Shown one piece after another: positions 1 through 8,800 of a DNA stretch of 25,147 nucleotides. The translations under genes and the position numbers were made by a program. The DNA is from a virus. Every line of letters starts with the position of its first letter. Positions within the stretch are counted from its first letter, which is position 1. A model generated the notes under the pieces. The model had not been told where the DNA came from, made no database searches, and saw nothing but the letters and a program-made list of their open reading frames with translations. The stretch covers positions 1 to 25,147 of IMG/VR virus record IMGVR_UViG_3300029448_000400; one strand, given 5' to 3'.

Positions 1-1029
1 TCATTGCAATTTGTGGGCGCGCCGTTTGTATTTGGTTTATCACAACTTGGCGCTAACTGCGGTGCAGTATCACCACATAGTGCAGTTGATGTTAATGGCA
101 CTACGTTTTGGATGAGTCAAAATGCTTTTTATATGTTTGATGGTGGTATTAAAAAAATGCCGTGTAGTGTACAAGACTATGTGTTTGATGATTTTAGTTC
201 TACACAACAACAACTAGTTTACACTGGTATTAATACTGATTTTAATGAAGTTTCTTGGTTTTATGCTAGTAAAAACTCTAACTTTATTGATCGTAATGTA
301 ACTTATAATTATTTAGAAAATGTTTGGTACACTAATAATTTAGCTAGGACTACTTGGCTAGATAGAGGTGTGTATGAATTACCTTACGCTACAGAATATG
401 AACCAACTGAAACTGGAACTGTACCAACAGTGCTTGGGCTAACCGATGGTGCTTCTGTAGTTTATTTACATGAAAATGGTTTTAATAATGACACAGCAGC
501 GTTACCTTGTTTTTTACAATCAGGAGATGTAGATATAGAAGACGGCGAACAAATTTTGTCAATTAATAGATTTGTACCAGATTTTAAAAATCAAAAAGGT
601 AATGCTGATGTACTATTAAGTTTTAAAGATTATAACTCTGTGTCTAATGAAACAACTGTAGACGGTACAATTACTAGTAGTGCTACCACAATTACTTTAA
701 CAGACTCAAGTAATTTTCCTAGTACAGGAACTATTTTAATAGGCACTGAATTAATTACTTACACTGCTAATAATAGTAATACTAATGTACTAACTGGTTG
801 TACTCGTGGCACCAATTCTACTACCGCAGTTGCGCATGTTGATAATAAAAAAGTTACTAATTATAGCACCACCAGGATTAATAGATCAACTGTTACTCCA
901 ACTACCACTAAAGTAGATACTCGTGGTCGTGGTCGGCAAGCCAATGTATTAATATCTAGTGAGGATCTTAATGACACTTGGCGTTTTGGTACTCTTAGAT
1001 TAGAAATTAAACCAGACGGAGGTAGATAA
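1..1029 (+). CDS. Tail hub / DNA-stabilisation protein, P22 gp10-like (5' truncated)
   Basis: The frame is open from the first base, so the N-terminus lies outside the window; the first start-like codon is a TTG at base 4 but is probably internal. The visible 341 residues carry a pattern typical of marine-phage tail hub/packaged-DNA-stabilisation proteins: GTTFWMSQNAFYMFDGG near residue 32, YNYLENVWYTN near 101, a WLDRGVYELP stretch near 118, and a C-terminal Arg/Gly-rich segment followed by WRFGTLRLEIKPDGGR. The repeated W/Y-G blades suggest a beta-propeller-like fold (inference). Residues about 216-284 look like an inserted beta-rich module (TITSSATTITLTDSSNFP ... LTGCTRGT ... AHVDN), which splits the SFKDYNS and TTRINRS flanks. 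The stop overlaps the next start (TAATG). It probably sits at the portal-proximal tail and helps close the head after packaging. Family assignment is by eye. Confidence 0.6.
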   Translation, partial: SLQFVGAPFVFGLSQLGANCGAVSPHSAVDVNGTTFWMSQNAFYMFDGGIKKMPCSVQDYVFDDFSSTQQQLVYTGINTDFNEVSWFYASKNSNFIDRNVTYNYLENVWYTNNLARTTWLDRGVYELPYATEYEPTETGTVPTVLGLTDGASVVYLHENGFNNDTAALPCFLQSGDVDIEDGEQILSINRFVPDFKNQKGNADVLLSFKDYNSVSNETTVDGTITSSATTITLTDSSNFPSTGTILIGTELITYTANNSNTNVLTGCTRGTNSTTAVAHVDNKKVTNYSTTRINRSTVTPTTTKVDTRGRGRQANVLISSEDLNDTWRFGTLRLEIKPDGGR

Positions 1030-1199
1030 TGGCACAAATAATTGTAGGTAGATTACCACAGAGCAACACCGGAATAGTAGATTCTCCAACTTTTAACACG
1101 CTTATTAAAGAGCTTGAACAAGTAGTACAACAATTAAATTTTGGTTATCAACAAGACACCAAAGACGAAACATTAGCGAGGAACTGGTTCATTGGCTGA
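1029..1199 (+). CDS. Small hypothetical virion-cluster protein (56 aa)
   Basis: The start ATG shares its A with the upstream stop (TAATG), implying translational coupling. The product is 56 aa, begins MAQIIVGRLPQ and ends DETLARNWFIG. Residues about 24-45 could form one amphipathic helix rich in Gln and Leu (ELEQVVQQLN). There is no signal peptide or membrane segment. Its position between the tail hub protein and the next small structural gene suggests a minor tail component. I recognise the ending as recurring in marine phage genomes, but no function is known to me. Confidence 0.7.
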   Translation: MAQIIVGRLPQSNTGIVDSPTFNTLIKELEQVVQQLNFGYQQDTKDETLARNWFIG

Positions 1200-1518
1200 T
1201 TTATTTTTAAATAAAAAAGTAGACTTAACTACTACCGATAATACTTTGCTGTATACCGTGCCTACTAGCACTGTAACTGTAGTTAGATCAATTTTAGTAT
1301 CTAATGATGACGCTAGTAATCCCTGTGAAATAACCGTAACACTATTAAATAGTAGTGATACAGTATTTAGTTTATTTAAACAAAAAGATATAGGTGCTAA
1401 AACTACAGAAGAATTGTTAACTAACACCTTAGTATTAAATGAAGATGAAGAGCTTAGAGTACAAGCAGAAAATGCCAATGATTTACATGTAGTACTGTCA
1501 GCATTAGAGGTATCTTAA
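1192..1518 (+). CDS. Small structural protein, beta-rich (108 aa)
   Basis: The only available start is TTG at 1192, inside the last codons of the upstream gene; no other Met codon occurs in the frame, and an AGCGAGGA ribosome-binding sequence lies just upstream. The sequence alternates short beta-type segments (YTVPTSTVTVVRSILVSN, CEITVTLLNSSDTVFSLF) and ends LRVQAENANDLHVVLSALEVS, a pattern seen in small phage tail or decoration proteins. No Cys pair, membrane segment or enzymatic motif is seen. It lies in the tail gene series and ends in a TAATG overlap with the zinc-ribbon gene. A structural role is inferred from context. Confidence 0.65.
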   Translation: MADLFLNKKVDLTTTDNTLLYTVPTSTVTVVRSILVSNDDASNPCEITVTLLNSSDTVFSLFKQKDIGAKTTEELLTNTLVLNEDEELRVQAENANDLHVVLSALEVS

Positions 1519-1763
1519 TGCGGCTAATTAAAAAAGGTAAACCTATCACTTATAAGACTGTAGATGGCCAACAAATACCGGTAATACAGCCAGAAGTTTA
1601 TCAGAGAATCTATTGCAAAAATTGTGATTATGAGGTAAATTCAGAAGAACAGGCAATCGGCACCTGCCCACAGTGTGGACAACTATGGTCCACCACCAAA
1701 GCTGTAGATATTAAAGTTAACATATTAGAAATGCCACCTATAGGTGCGGAATCAGGAGAATAA
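1518..1763 (+). CDS. Small zinc-ribbon protein in tail module (81 aa)
   Basis: The start overlaps the previous stop by one base. Four cysteines form two CxxC knuckles: C33-x2-C36 and C50-x2-C53 (CKNC ... CPQC), the classical spacing of a zinc ribbon with a 13-residue loop. The N-terminal 30 residues are basic (MRLIKKGKPITYK) and the C-terminus is acidic and ends IGAESGE. A zinc ribbon in the middle of a virion cluster could be a compact structural fold rather than a nucleic-acid binder; the sequence does not decide this. It ends three bases before the ATG of the next gene, consistent with co-translation. Confidence 0.75.
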   Translation: MRLIKKGKPITYKTVDGQQIPVIQPEVYQRIYCKNCDYEVNSEEQAIGTCPQCGQLWSTTKAVDIKVNILEMPPIGAESGE

Positions 1764-2909
1764 ATGGCTTTTGGAATTGGCGGTAAATTAAAAGATTTTT
1801 TAGGCAGTGCAGCTAATAAAGTAGCTGACAAAATTGTTCCTAAAGAGTTGGCACCTTTTTTACCATTACTTGCTCCAGTATTCATGGGCCCACAAGCGGG
1901 GATCATGTCGCGTTATTTAATGCCACAATTATTAACAGCTTTATCATCAGGTAAAACTGCTGGTGATATTAGTGGTACTGGTCAAGTTTTAACTGGACTT
2001 GGTAGTTTGTTATCTGATCCACGTAGACTAGCTTTATCACAACAAACTGATCCGGTCGCTGCAACAGCAGGAAATAATCAAAGTCCATTTATAGAATCTA
2101 AAGAACAACTTGTTCCAAGAGAAGATTTTATAGGTATTCCGTCTGATGGAGGAATGGGCGTACCTCAACTTGAACTTAAAGATGTAAATATTCCAAGAAT
2201 GCCTAATCCAGATTATATTGCACCAACTGCTGCTATACCTTCACAACCTATATATGATATTTCACAAATAGATAATCCAACTTTGATAGACTATCTTAAA
2301 ACCGGTGTCAACGAAGCACAAGATTTCATGCAAGGTTTAAATACAGCTAATACTTATCCTGGCGGACCAGAAGTTGTTGATGCTGCCGGTAATGCAGTGT
2401 TAGTTAGAGATGCCGGGTTTATGCAAAACTTACCACGACGTGCAGTTATGCAAGGCATACAAAGTATTGGACCAGCATCAACTGCTATTGATAAATATAA
2501 AGCTGATCAAGATGCCGAAGCAGCTAGATTAGCAGAAGAGCAAGAAGCTTATAATAATGCAGTTGCTGAATTAGGTAGATACTATAGTTCTTTAGCTGAC
2601 CCTGATGAAAGATTTGGATCCTACTATAATCAAGGTGGCCGTGTAAATAAAAACGTGGGCGGCATCATGAACAACATGGGTAGCATTCCACAAACACTTA
2701 ATATACCAGAAGGCATGCAACTAGATGGTCGCGGTGGTGGTTTTATCCCAATGGGCGCACAAGAAAAAAAAGATGATGTGCCAGCGATGCTAGCAAAAAA
2801 TGAATTTGTCATGACGTCAGATGCAGTTAGAGCCGCGGGTGGTGGTAGTATTGAAAAAGGGGCACAACGCATGTATGACATGATGAACCAATTGGAAGCA
2901 CAAGTATAA
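1764..2909 (+). CDS. Virion protein, probable internal/ejection protein (381 aa)
   Basis: The first of a run of large Ala/Gln/Gly-rich virion proteins that sit where T7-like phages place internal (ejection) proteins. The N-terminus (MAFGIGGKLKDFLGSAAN) is followed by a hydrophobic stretch at about residues 29-60. The middle is Pro-rich and probably loosely folded. A helical segment at about 247-280 (YKADQDAEAARLAEEQEA) precedes the peptide GGRVNKNVGG (residues 291-300). The last 45 residues, around DDVPAMLAKNEFVMTSDAVR and KGAQRMYDMMNQ, form a recognisable C-terminal module that recurs in marine phage virion proteins; its function is unknown. The stop overlaps the next ATG. The ejection role is inferred from position and composition. 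Confidence 0.65.
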   Translation: MAFGIGGKLKDFLGSAANKVADKIVPKELAPFLPLLAPVFMGPQAGIMSRYLMPQLLTALSSGKTAGDISGTGQVLTGLGSLLSDPRRLALSQQTDPVAATAGNNQSPFIESKEQLVPREDFIGIPSDGGMGVPQLELKDVNIPRMPNPDYIAPTAAIPSQPIYDISQIDNPTLIDYLKTGVNEAQDFMQGLNTANTYPGGPEVVDAAGNAVLVRDAGFMQNLPRRAVMQGIQSIGPASTAIDKYKADQDAEAARLAEEQEAYNNAVAELGRYYSSLADPDERFGSYYNQGGRVNKNVGGIMNNMGSIPQTLNIPEGMQLDGRGGGFIPMGAQEKKDDVPAMLAKNEFVMTSDAVRAAGGGSIEKGAQRMYDMMNQLEAQV

Positions 2910-4537
2910 TGAACGAAAAATTAATAGATTTATTAGTACAAAGCGGCATGTCACCATTAGATGCAATGATGAAAGCACGTGAAGTATCACAAGATCCAAC
3001 TTTACTAGATGAATTAATGAACATGGAGACGTTATCTCAATCACAGATTTATCAAGAAGGTGGTCGTGTTAAAATGCAACAAGGTGGTCAAACCAATACC
3101 GATCCAACTTATCAAGAAATAGTAGATAAGATTATGGAATCGTACCCAGAGGGTACAGAAATGGATATTGAAAGAAGGGAGCCACAGCTAGAAGCATTAA
3201 TTCAAGCGTTTGGTCCACAACTAGCTGACGCTTTAGGCACACCATTAAAACCAACTGAAGGTGGTGTAAATGTTTCTGGTCAAGCGTATGATGCTTATGC
3301 ACCAGAATCTGCTGGTCAAAACCAATTACAACAAGCAGCTATAAATGCAGCGTTAGCGCAAGCTGGTTTTGGTGAAGGTACATTTGGAGAAGATGGTGGT
3401 CTTACTGCTATTGGTGCAAGATTATCCGGCGATGCAGGGTTAGGTGGTTTTCAACCGTTTTTAAATCAAGCCGCAGCAGATGCAAAAGCAGCAGGCGCAG
3501 CAGCAACAGCGGGTCAAGACGCGGGGATCGCGGGTATTAACGAAGCACAAAGATTACAAGGTTTAATGGCAGATTCTGCAATAGCAGGTCAAGGTGCAGG
3601 AGCACAGGCTTTAGCCAATGCACAAGCACAAGCAAATTTAATGTCACAAGCAGGTATATTGGGTCAAGGAGCGGGCGACGCGGATTTAGCAGCAGCTAGA
3701 GGCTTTACCGGACCAGATGCTTTTCAACAATTTATGTCACCATATCAACAAGAAGTTATTGACACTACTATGGCTGATTACAAAGCAGAATTACAAAGAC
3801 AACAAGCTCAACTAGGTCTTGGTGCGGGTAGCGCATTTGGCGGTAGTCGTTTTGGTGTGGCACAAGGTGAGCTTGGTGCACAAGGTGCACAAGGTTTAGC
3901 TAGAACTTTAGCTGGTTTACGACAGCAAGGCTTTACACAAGCGCAGCAATTAGCGGCGCAAGCAGCGCAACAACGTATGGCTGCAGGTCAACAAGCAATG
4001 CAACAAGCGGGACAAAATGTTGGCTTATTAGGACAAGGTTTATCAGGTCAACAAAGTCAAGCGCAAAATTTACAACAACAAGCTGCGCAAAACTTAGGTT
4101 TGTTAGGACAACCAGCACAAACAGCGTTAGCTGGTTCACAAGCAGCACAACAACAAGCCTTACAAAACGTCGGGTTACTAGGGCAGACCGGACAAATGCA
4201 AACTGGACTAGCATCCTTACAACCACAACTAGCAGCACAAAATATTGGCCAGCTAGGACAACTAGGTTCACAACAACAACAACAAGCACAAGCAAGATTA
4301 GACACAACAGCGCAAGCTAACAAGATGATAGCTTTTGAGCCTTACGATAGAATGGGCTTCTTTGGACAACAAGTTGCTGGTATTGGTGGTGGCTATCCAG
4401 GACAAACTACTTTCTCAACTCAACAAGCACAAGCTGGTATTAATCCGATGATGCAATTATTTGGTATAGGTGCAACTGCACTAGGTGGTATTGGTAATTT
4501 AGCTAGCACATTTGGATACGGCAACCCAACAAGGTAA
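2909..4537 (+). CDS. Ala/Gln-rich virion protein with 25-residue repeats (542 aa)
   Basis: The N-terminus (NEKLIDLLVQSGMSPLDAM) leads to the peptide GGRVKMQQGG at residues 51-60. The centre is built of Ala/Gln/Gly repeats. A xGQxAG block recurs at 201-206, 226-231 and 251-256. A second array has QN[VLI]GLLGQ-type blocks at 369-376, 394-401, 419-426 and 444-451. Both arrays have an exact period of 25 residues. Between them lies a less repetitive segment (MSPYQQEVIDTTMADYKAEL, then AGSAFGGSRFGVAQGELG). The C-terminus has a EPYDRMGFFGQQ segment and a Gly-rich end. The make-up suits a long helical internal virion or ejection-tube component; this is inference. The TAATG coupling to the gene before it supports joint expression. 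Confidence 0.65.
   Translation: MNEKLIDLLVQSGMSPLDAMMKAREVSQDPTLLDELMNMETLSQSQIYQEGGRVKMQQGGQTNTDPTYQEIVDKIMESYPEGTEMDIERREPQLEALIQAFGPQLADALGTPLKPTEGGVNVSGQAYDAYAPESAGQNQLQQAAINAALAQAGFGEGTFGEDGGLTAIGARLSGDAGLGGFQPFLNQAAADAKAAGAAATAGQDAGIAGINEAQRLQGLMADSAIAGQGAGAQALANAQAQANLMSQAGILGQGAGDADLAAARGFTGPDAFQQFMSPYQQEVIDTTMADYKAELQRQQAQLGLGAGSAFGGSRFGVAQGELGAQGAQGLARTLAGLRQQGFTQAQQLAAQAAQQRMAAGQQAMQQAGQNVGLLGQGLSGQQSQAQNLQQQAAQNLGLLGQPAQTALAGSQAAQQQALQNVGLLGQTGQMQTGLASLQPQLAAQNIGQLGQLGSQQQQQAQARLDTTAQANKMIAFEPYDRMGFFGQQVAGIGGGYPGQTTFSTQQAQAGINPMMQLFGIGATALGGIGNLASTFGYGNPTR
3962..4261 (+). repeat. Four in-frame 75-bp (25-residue) degenerate repeats
   Basis: Residues 352-376, 377-401, 402-426 and 427-451 of the 542-aa virion protein each end in QN[VLI]G[LQ]LGQ. 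The spacing is exactly 25 residues with no indels, while the DNA is diverged. A related array (xGQxAG at 201, 226 and 251) shows the same period. Confidence 0.85.
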
Positions 4538-4541
4538 AAAT

Positions 4542-5837
4542 ATGGCATACACATTACAAAGAAAAATGTTTAAACTTGGCGGCAGCGTAGCACACGGTGG
4601 TGGCATTACCGCTAACTTAAAAAACCCAAACAGAACATCAATGAAAAAAGGTGGTAAAGTTGCACCAATTGGTCAAGTGGGTAAAGGTCCATTATATATG
4701 AAAGGCCCTGATGGTAAAATGAGAGAGATGCAAAATCCCTTAGCTTTAATTCTTGGAGGCGCTGGGTTGTTATCACGAGGAATACCTTTAGCAACTCGAG
4801 CGGCTAAATTTTTAATGCCACGAGGTTCACAAGCTTTAATTCAAGCAGGTAGAAAACGTTCATTAGATCCTATTAAAAATTATTTAAATTTTGGACAAGC
4901 TAGCGGAGCTAGTGCGGCACAAAAAGCAGCTGCTATAAAAAAAGCTATGGAGACAGGACGGGCTGCAACAATGAAATCAGGCATACCTGTGAAACTTGGT
5001 CGAGGTGTATTTGGTTTAGGTACAGGAGCAGCAGGATTAGCTGGTTTAGGTGTTGGTTTACCTTCAGCTTTACTATCAACAGAAGGACCTGACGATACAA
5101 ATTTTGAAAAAATTACAAGAGCAATAGGTAGAACAGGTGTGGATTTAAGTGGTCCTGGTCTTGCAACTAATCTAGTACAACGACTTAGAGGCACAGCAAC
5201 AGAACCTAAAGAAACTAGTTTATATAATTTAATTTCTGGAAAAGAAACTGGTCCTGCAGAAGTGCCTAAATCAGAAACACGTAAAGTTGCAACTAAACAA
5301 GTTTCTGAAATGGAAAAATTAAAAAACCAAGCACTAGAGAGAAAAGAGTTATATGAATCATTAATGTATGAGCCAGATAAATTAGCGCTAGCTAGTAACG
5401 CTTTACTATCTGCAGGAACCTCTGCGCTACGTGGTGATGAATTAGCTGATGTTGTAGAAGCTGGCTTTAGCCCAATTAACACTGAAGCTGCAAGACGTAG
5501 AGAGATTGAAAGTGCTTCATCACAACAAGCTATAACTGATATACTAAATGATAAAGCGACAAGACAAGCAATATTAGCTGAAGTTGCTAAGAGTGGTGAC
5601 ACTAGAGCTATTGCTAGAGTTAAAAAATTCTTTGATGCTTCTGATCAAGGCGTTGATGATGCATTACCGATGAATGCTAAAGGTGCAATGGATACAACAC
5701 AAATGCGTGCCGGCACTATTTACGCTGACGTTGAAAATGCCACTGGTAAATTGTTTGTAGCGGTCAACGAATCGGGCAGCGAGATAAAACAATTTGATAC
5801 AATAGAGGAAGCTATCGAACACTCACAGAAACCGTAG
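4542..5837 (+). CDS. Virion protein with GG[SK]V repeats, probable ejection protein (431 aa)
   Basis: I choose the ATG at 4542, five bases after the upstream stop, with AAGGT just upstream; the TTG at 4512 inside the upstream gene would add only ten residues and lacks support. The N-terminal 50 residues hold two glycine motifs, KLGGSVAHGGG and KKGGKVAPIG. Two hydrophobic stretches follow at about residues 69-92 (LILGGAGLL ...) and 159-179 (LGTGAAGLAGLGVGL), which could insert into or cross a membrane. Residues about 255-380 are charged and helical. The C-terminus (IYADVENATGKLFVAV ... EEAIEHSQ) looks like a small beta-beta-alpha unit. Membrane segments between two other internal virion proteins fit a role in DNA ejection. 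No family name recognised. Confidence 0.65.
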   Translation: MAYTLQRKMFKLGGSVAHGGGITANLKNPNRTSMKKGGKVAPIGQVGKGPLYMKGPDGKMREMQNPLALILGGAGLLSRGIPLATRAAKFLMPRGSQALIQAGRKRSLDPIKNYLNFGQASGASAAQKAAAIKKAMETGRAATMKSGIPVKLGRGVFGLGTGAAGLAGLGVGLPSALLSTEGPDDTNFEKITRAIGRTGVDLSGPGLATNLVQRLRGTATEPKETSLYNLISGKETGPAEVPKSETRKVATKQVSEMEKLKNQALERKELYESLMYEPDKLALASNALLSAGTSALRGDELADVVEAGFSPINTEAARRREIESASSQQAITDILNDKATRQAILAEVAKSGDTRAIARVKKFFDASDQGVDDALPMNAKGAMDTTQMRAGTIYADVENATGKLFVAVNESGSEIKQFDTIEEAIEHSQKP

Positions 5838-5845
5838 GAGATAGT

Positions 5846-8800
5846 ATGGTTGCGTTAACACTTGTAAAACCTTTAGTTCCAAAAATTTATTCTTTAGCTA
5901 AAAAAGCAGGAACAGCTTTAAAAAAATATACTCCAAATCAGTACAAAAATACTGGCACTGAGGCGTATAAACATAGAAAACAAACCTTAGATAGTTTTTA
6001 TAATGATTTTAAAAACATACAGGGTAGAGAACCAAATCGTTCTGAATATACTTCTTTGTTAAAATTTGGTGATGTTAGAGGATTAAGTGCAAACGAAACT
6101 AGATTACAAAATCCTGGAATGAAATTTTTTAAAAACAGAACACCCGAACAATTATCACTAAAAAGTCAAGAACGAAAAAAATTTTTTGATGCAAACAGAA
6201 AACAAAGAAAATATACTGAACCAACTTTATTTACTGAAAGTTTAACACCAGGTAAAAAAGCAAAACTTAAAGGTGTTCTTTTTGCTAATGACAAACAACA
6301 ACAAAAGTTTGATAAACTTTTAGATGAGTTTTATGAATCACCGTCAGGACAAGCACCTAAAAGAGTATTAGATAAATTTATACCTTTTTTTAAAAAAGGC
6401 ACGGATCCTGAATATATTTCAAGAGTTAGAACTACTAGGGGAAGACAATTAAACAAAACATTTAAACCTATGAATAAAAGAACCACAGCTTTAAGTACAA
6501 GCGTTCCTTCTTCAATGTTAAAATATAAAAAAATGGCATCTAGTATGGACGAACAATTAGACGCTGCGCATTTACAAGGTAAAAATGCTGCTCTGTCAAA
6601 ATACGCCGTAGCAAAACAAGATCTTCCAGAAATGATGCCGAAATACACCGACGCTACGTTTTTTTCTAATAGGGGTATAAAATTAAAACCTAGCTATTTA
6701 ACAACTAAAGAAAGAAATCAAAAAATACACGTTAGACAAGAAAAAGATTTATTAGAATTATTAGATAATAGAAATGGTTTTTTAGAGGGGGCAACTAATG
6801 CTAAAACTAACGCGGATAAAAAATTATTTTTTGATGGATTAAAAAGAAATCAAAAATTAATTGATGAATTAAATGATGAAATGATATCCTACAGAAATTT
6901 AAGTGTCATTAAAGATCCTATAACAGGTAATATTAAATATTATGGAAAAGAACCAGAATCAGTTAGTAAAATTTTAAATTTAAAGAAAAATATTTCTGGT
7001 ACTACTCCGGACATACCCATAGGTGTTAAAGATGGTGGTCGTATAAAATTAAAAGACGGTGGCAATGTAGAGAAAGCTAATGTTGATGATGTGTTTAGAC
7101 AGTATTTAAACTTAGGTGGTATTGCCGGCGATAAGTCTAGTAATCTTGGTAGCACTAGAGTAAGTAATTTTGGTGGCATTCAACAACGTAGCAACGATAA
7201 GGTAGGTACTATACAAAGTTTATTATCTGGTATTGCTGCTGGTTTAATTGACATACCTAAAGGTGCCTTTACTCTTGGCGCATCACTAATGGATTTAGGT
7301 ATGGGCACTAACAATGCAGCTAAAGTAGAGAGTTATTTTGATGACCTAACTACTTTTGATGAAAAAGCTGAAGCTACCACTGCTGGTAGTTTAGCAAGAA
7401 TATTTACTAATTTAGGTATTCCAGGATCACAAGGTTGGAAGTTAGGTAGTGCGCTAGCAAAGAGAGCAGTAACTTCTAAACGTGCTGGTAATTATTTTAA
7501 AATATCTCGACCAGATATGGAAGGCCGAATGCAAGAAGCGTTGACCACGGGTGGTAAACTATTGACCACAGCCGGTGGCGCTGCAGGTATTGGTGTTGCT
7601 GATGCTATCTTTGTCGGTGATCCAGAATCTGTCGGCACATTGGGTGATGCATTTAGTGTTGGACCTACACAATTAGATCCTAATAGTGACACGGACCCAT
7701 CAAGAGAAATACTAAACAGGATAAAATTTGGATTAGATAGTTCACTAATGTTAGGTGTAGTGGCTGGCACTGGCTCTGCTATTGGTAAAGTTATTGCTAG
7801 AAACAAAGGCCTAGAGTCTAATAACAAAGTTCTTGATAAATTATTTTCTAAACTTAGACCACGTGGTGACAAGCCGCAAGAATTTTTTAATTTAGAACGA
7901 CAACAAATAGGTATTAGACAAGCAGATTTAAATCGGGCTACTGAGTTACAACGAAACGTGGATCGTCATATTGATAAAATATTTCCGTTTGTAAAAGGTG
8001 CATTAAACAGAACTAAAACTACTGACCGTGCTGATCTTATGAAACAATTAAACGAAACATTATTGTCCGGTGAATTAATTGATGATGTTGCTGGTGGCCT
8101 TAAATTTACACCAATAGATGAAACTAGTCGTGCTGCGTCTATAAAAAAATTAAAATCTTTAGGTGCCGGTAAAAAAGAAATAGATGGTATTTTTGATGCC
8201 TTTGAAGACATGCGTACTGAATGGGGTGAGATGTTTGGTTATTTAGGTAAAAAAATGTCAGCGGATGACCTAGCTTCTTTTAAAACAGGTTTTGGTAAAA
8301 AGTTTGGTGACTATCTAGGATCAACCTACGAAGTATTTAAAAACAAATCTTTAATACCAATGTTTAATTTTGCACCTGGCCGAGAGGCTATTAAAAAAGG
8401 CATGAATATGTTTAAAGAATCTGCAGAAAAAGCAGGTAAAAAAATAACAGACGAACAAGCAGAGTATTATGTAAACCAGGTAGTAGAATCAGCAAGACCA
8501 CCACAAAGATTATCTACTGCAGCAGAACAAAACGCAGGAGTTTATTTTAACGCACCAGATTTTTTTGGTAATAAAACTACATTACATGAATTAGATTTTA
8601 AAGGTAAAGGTTTAGCTATAAATGATTTAAAGCCAGGATCTAAACAAGTTGTAGAAGAAATACTTGGTAAGGTAGATGATCCTATGTCAACCATGTTAGC
8701 TGGTACTGGTAAATTATCTTTATTAACTAGACGTAATCAATTTTTTGATAAGCTATTAGATGAGTCTAATTTAGCAAGGGAAATAGATCCTAAGACTGGT

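Noticed and set aside
4880-5602. 240-aa open frame on the - strand opposite the 431-aa virion gene.
   Set aside because: An antisense shadow of Ala/Ser/Leu-rich coding sequence, with no ribosome-binding site and no recognisable domain; the + strand gene fits the operon.
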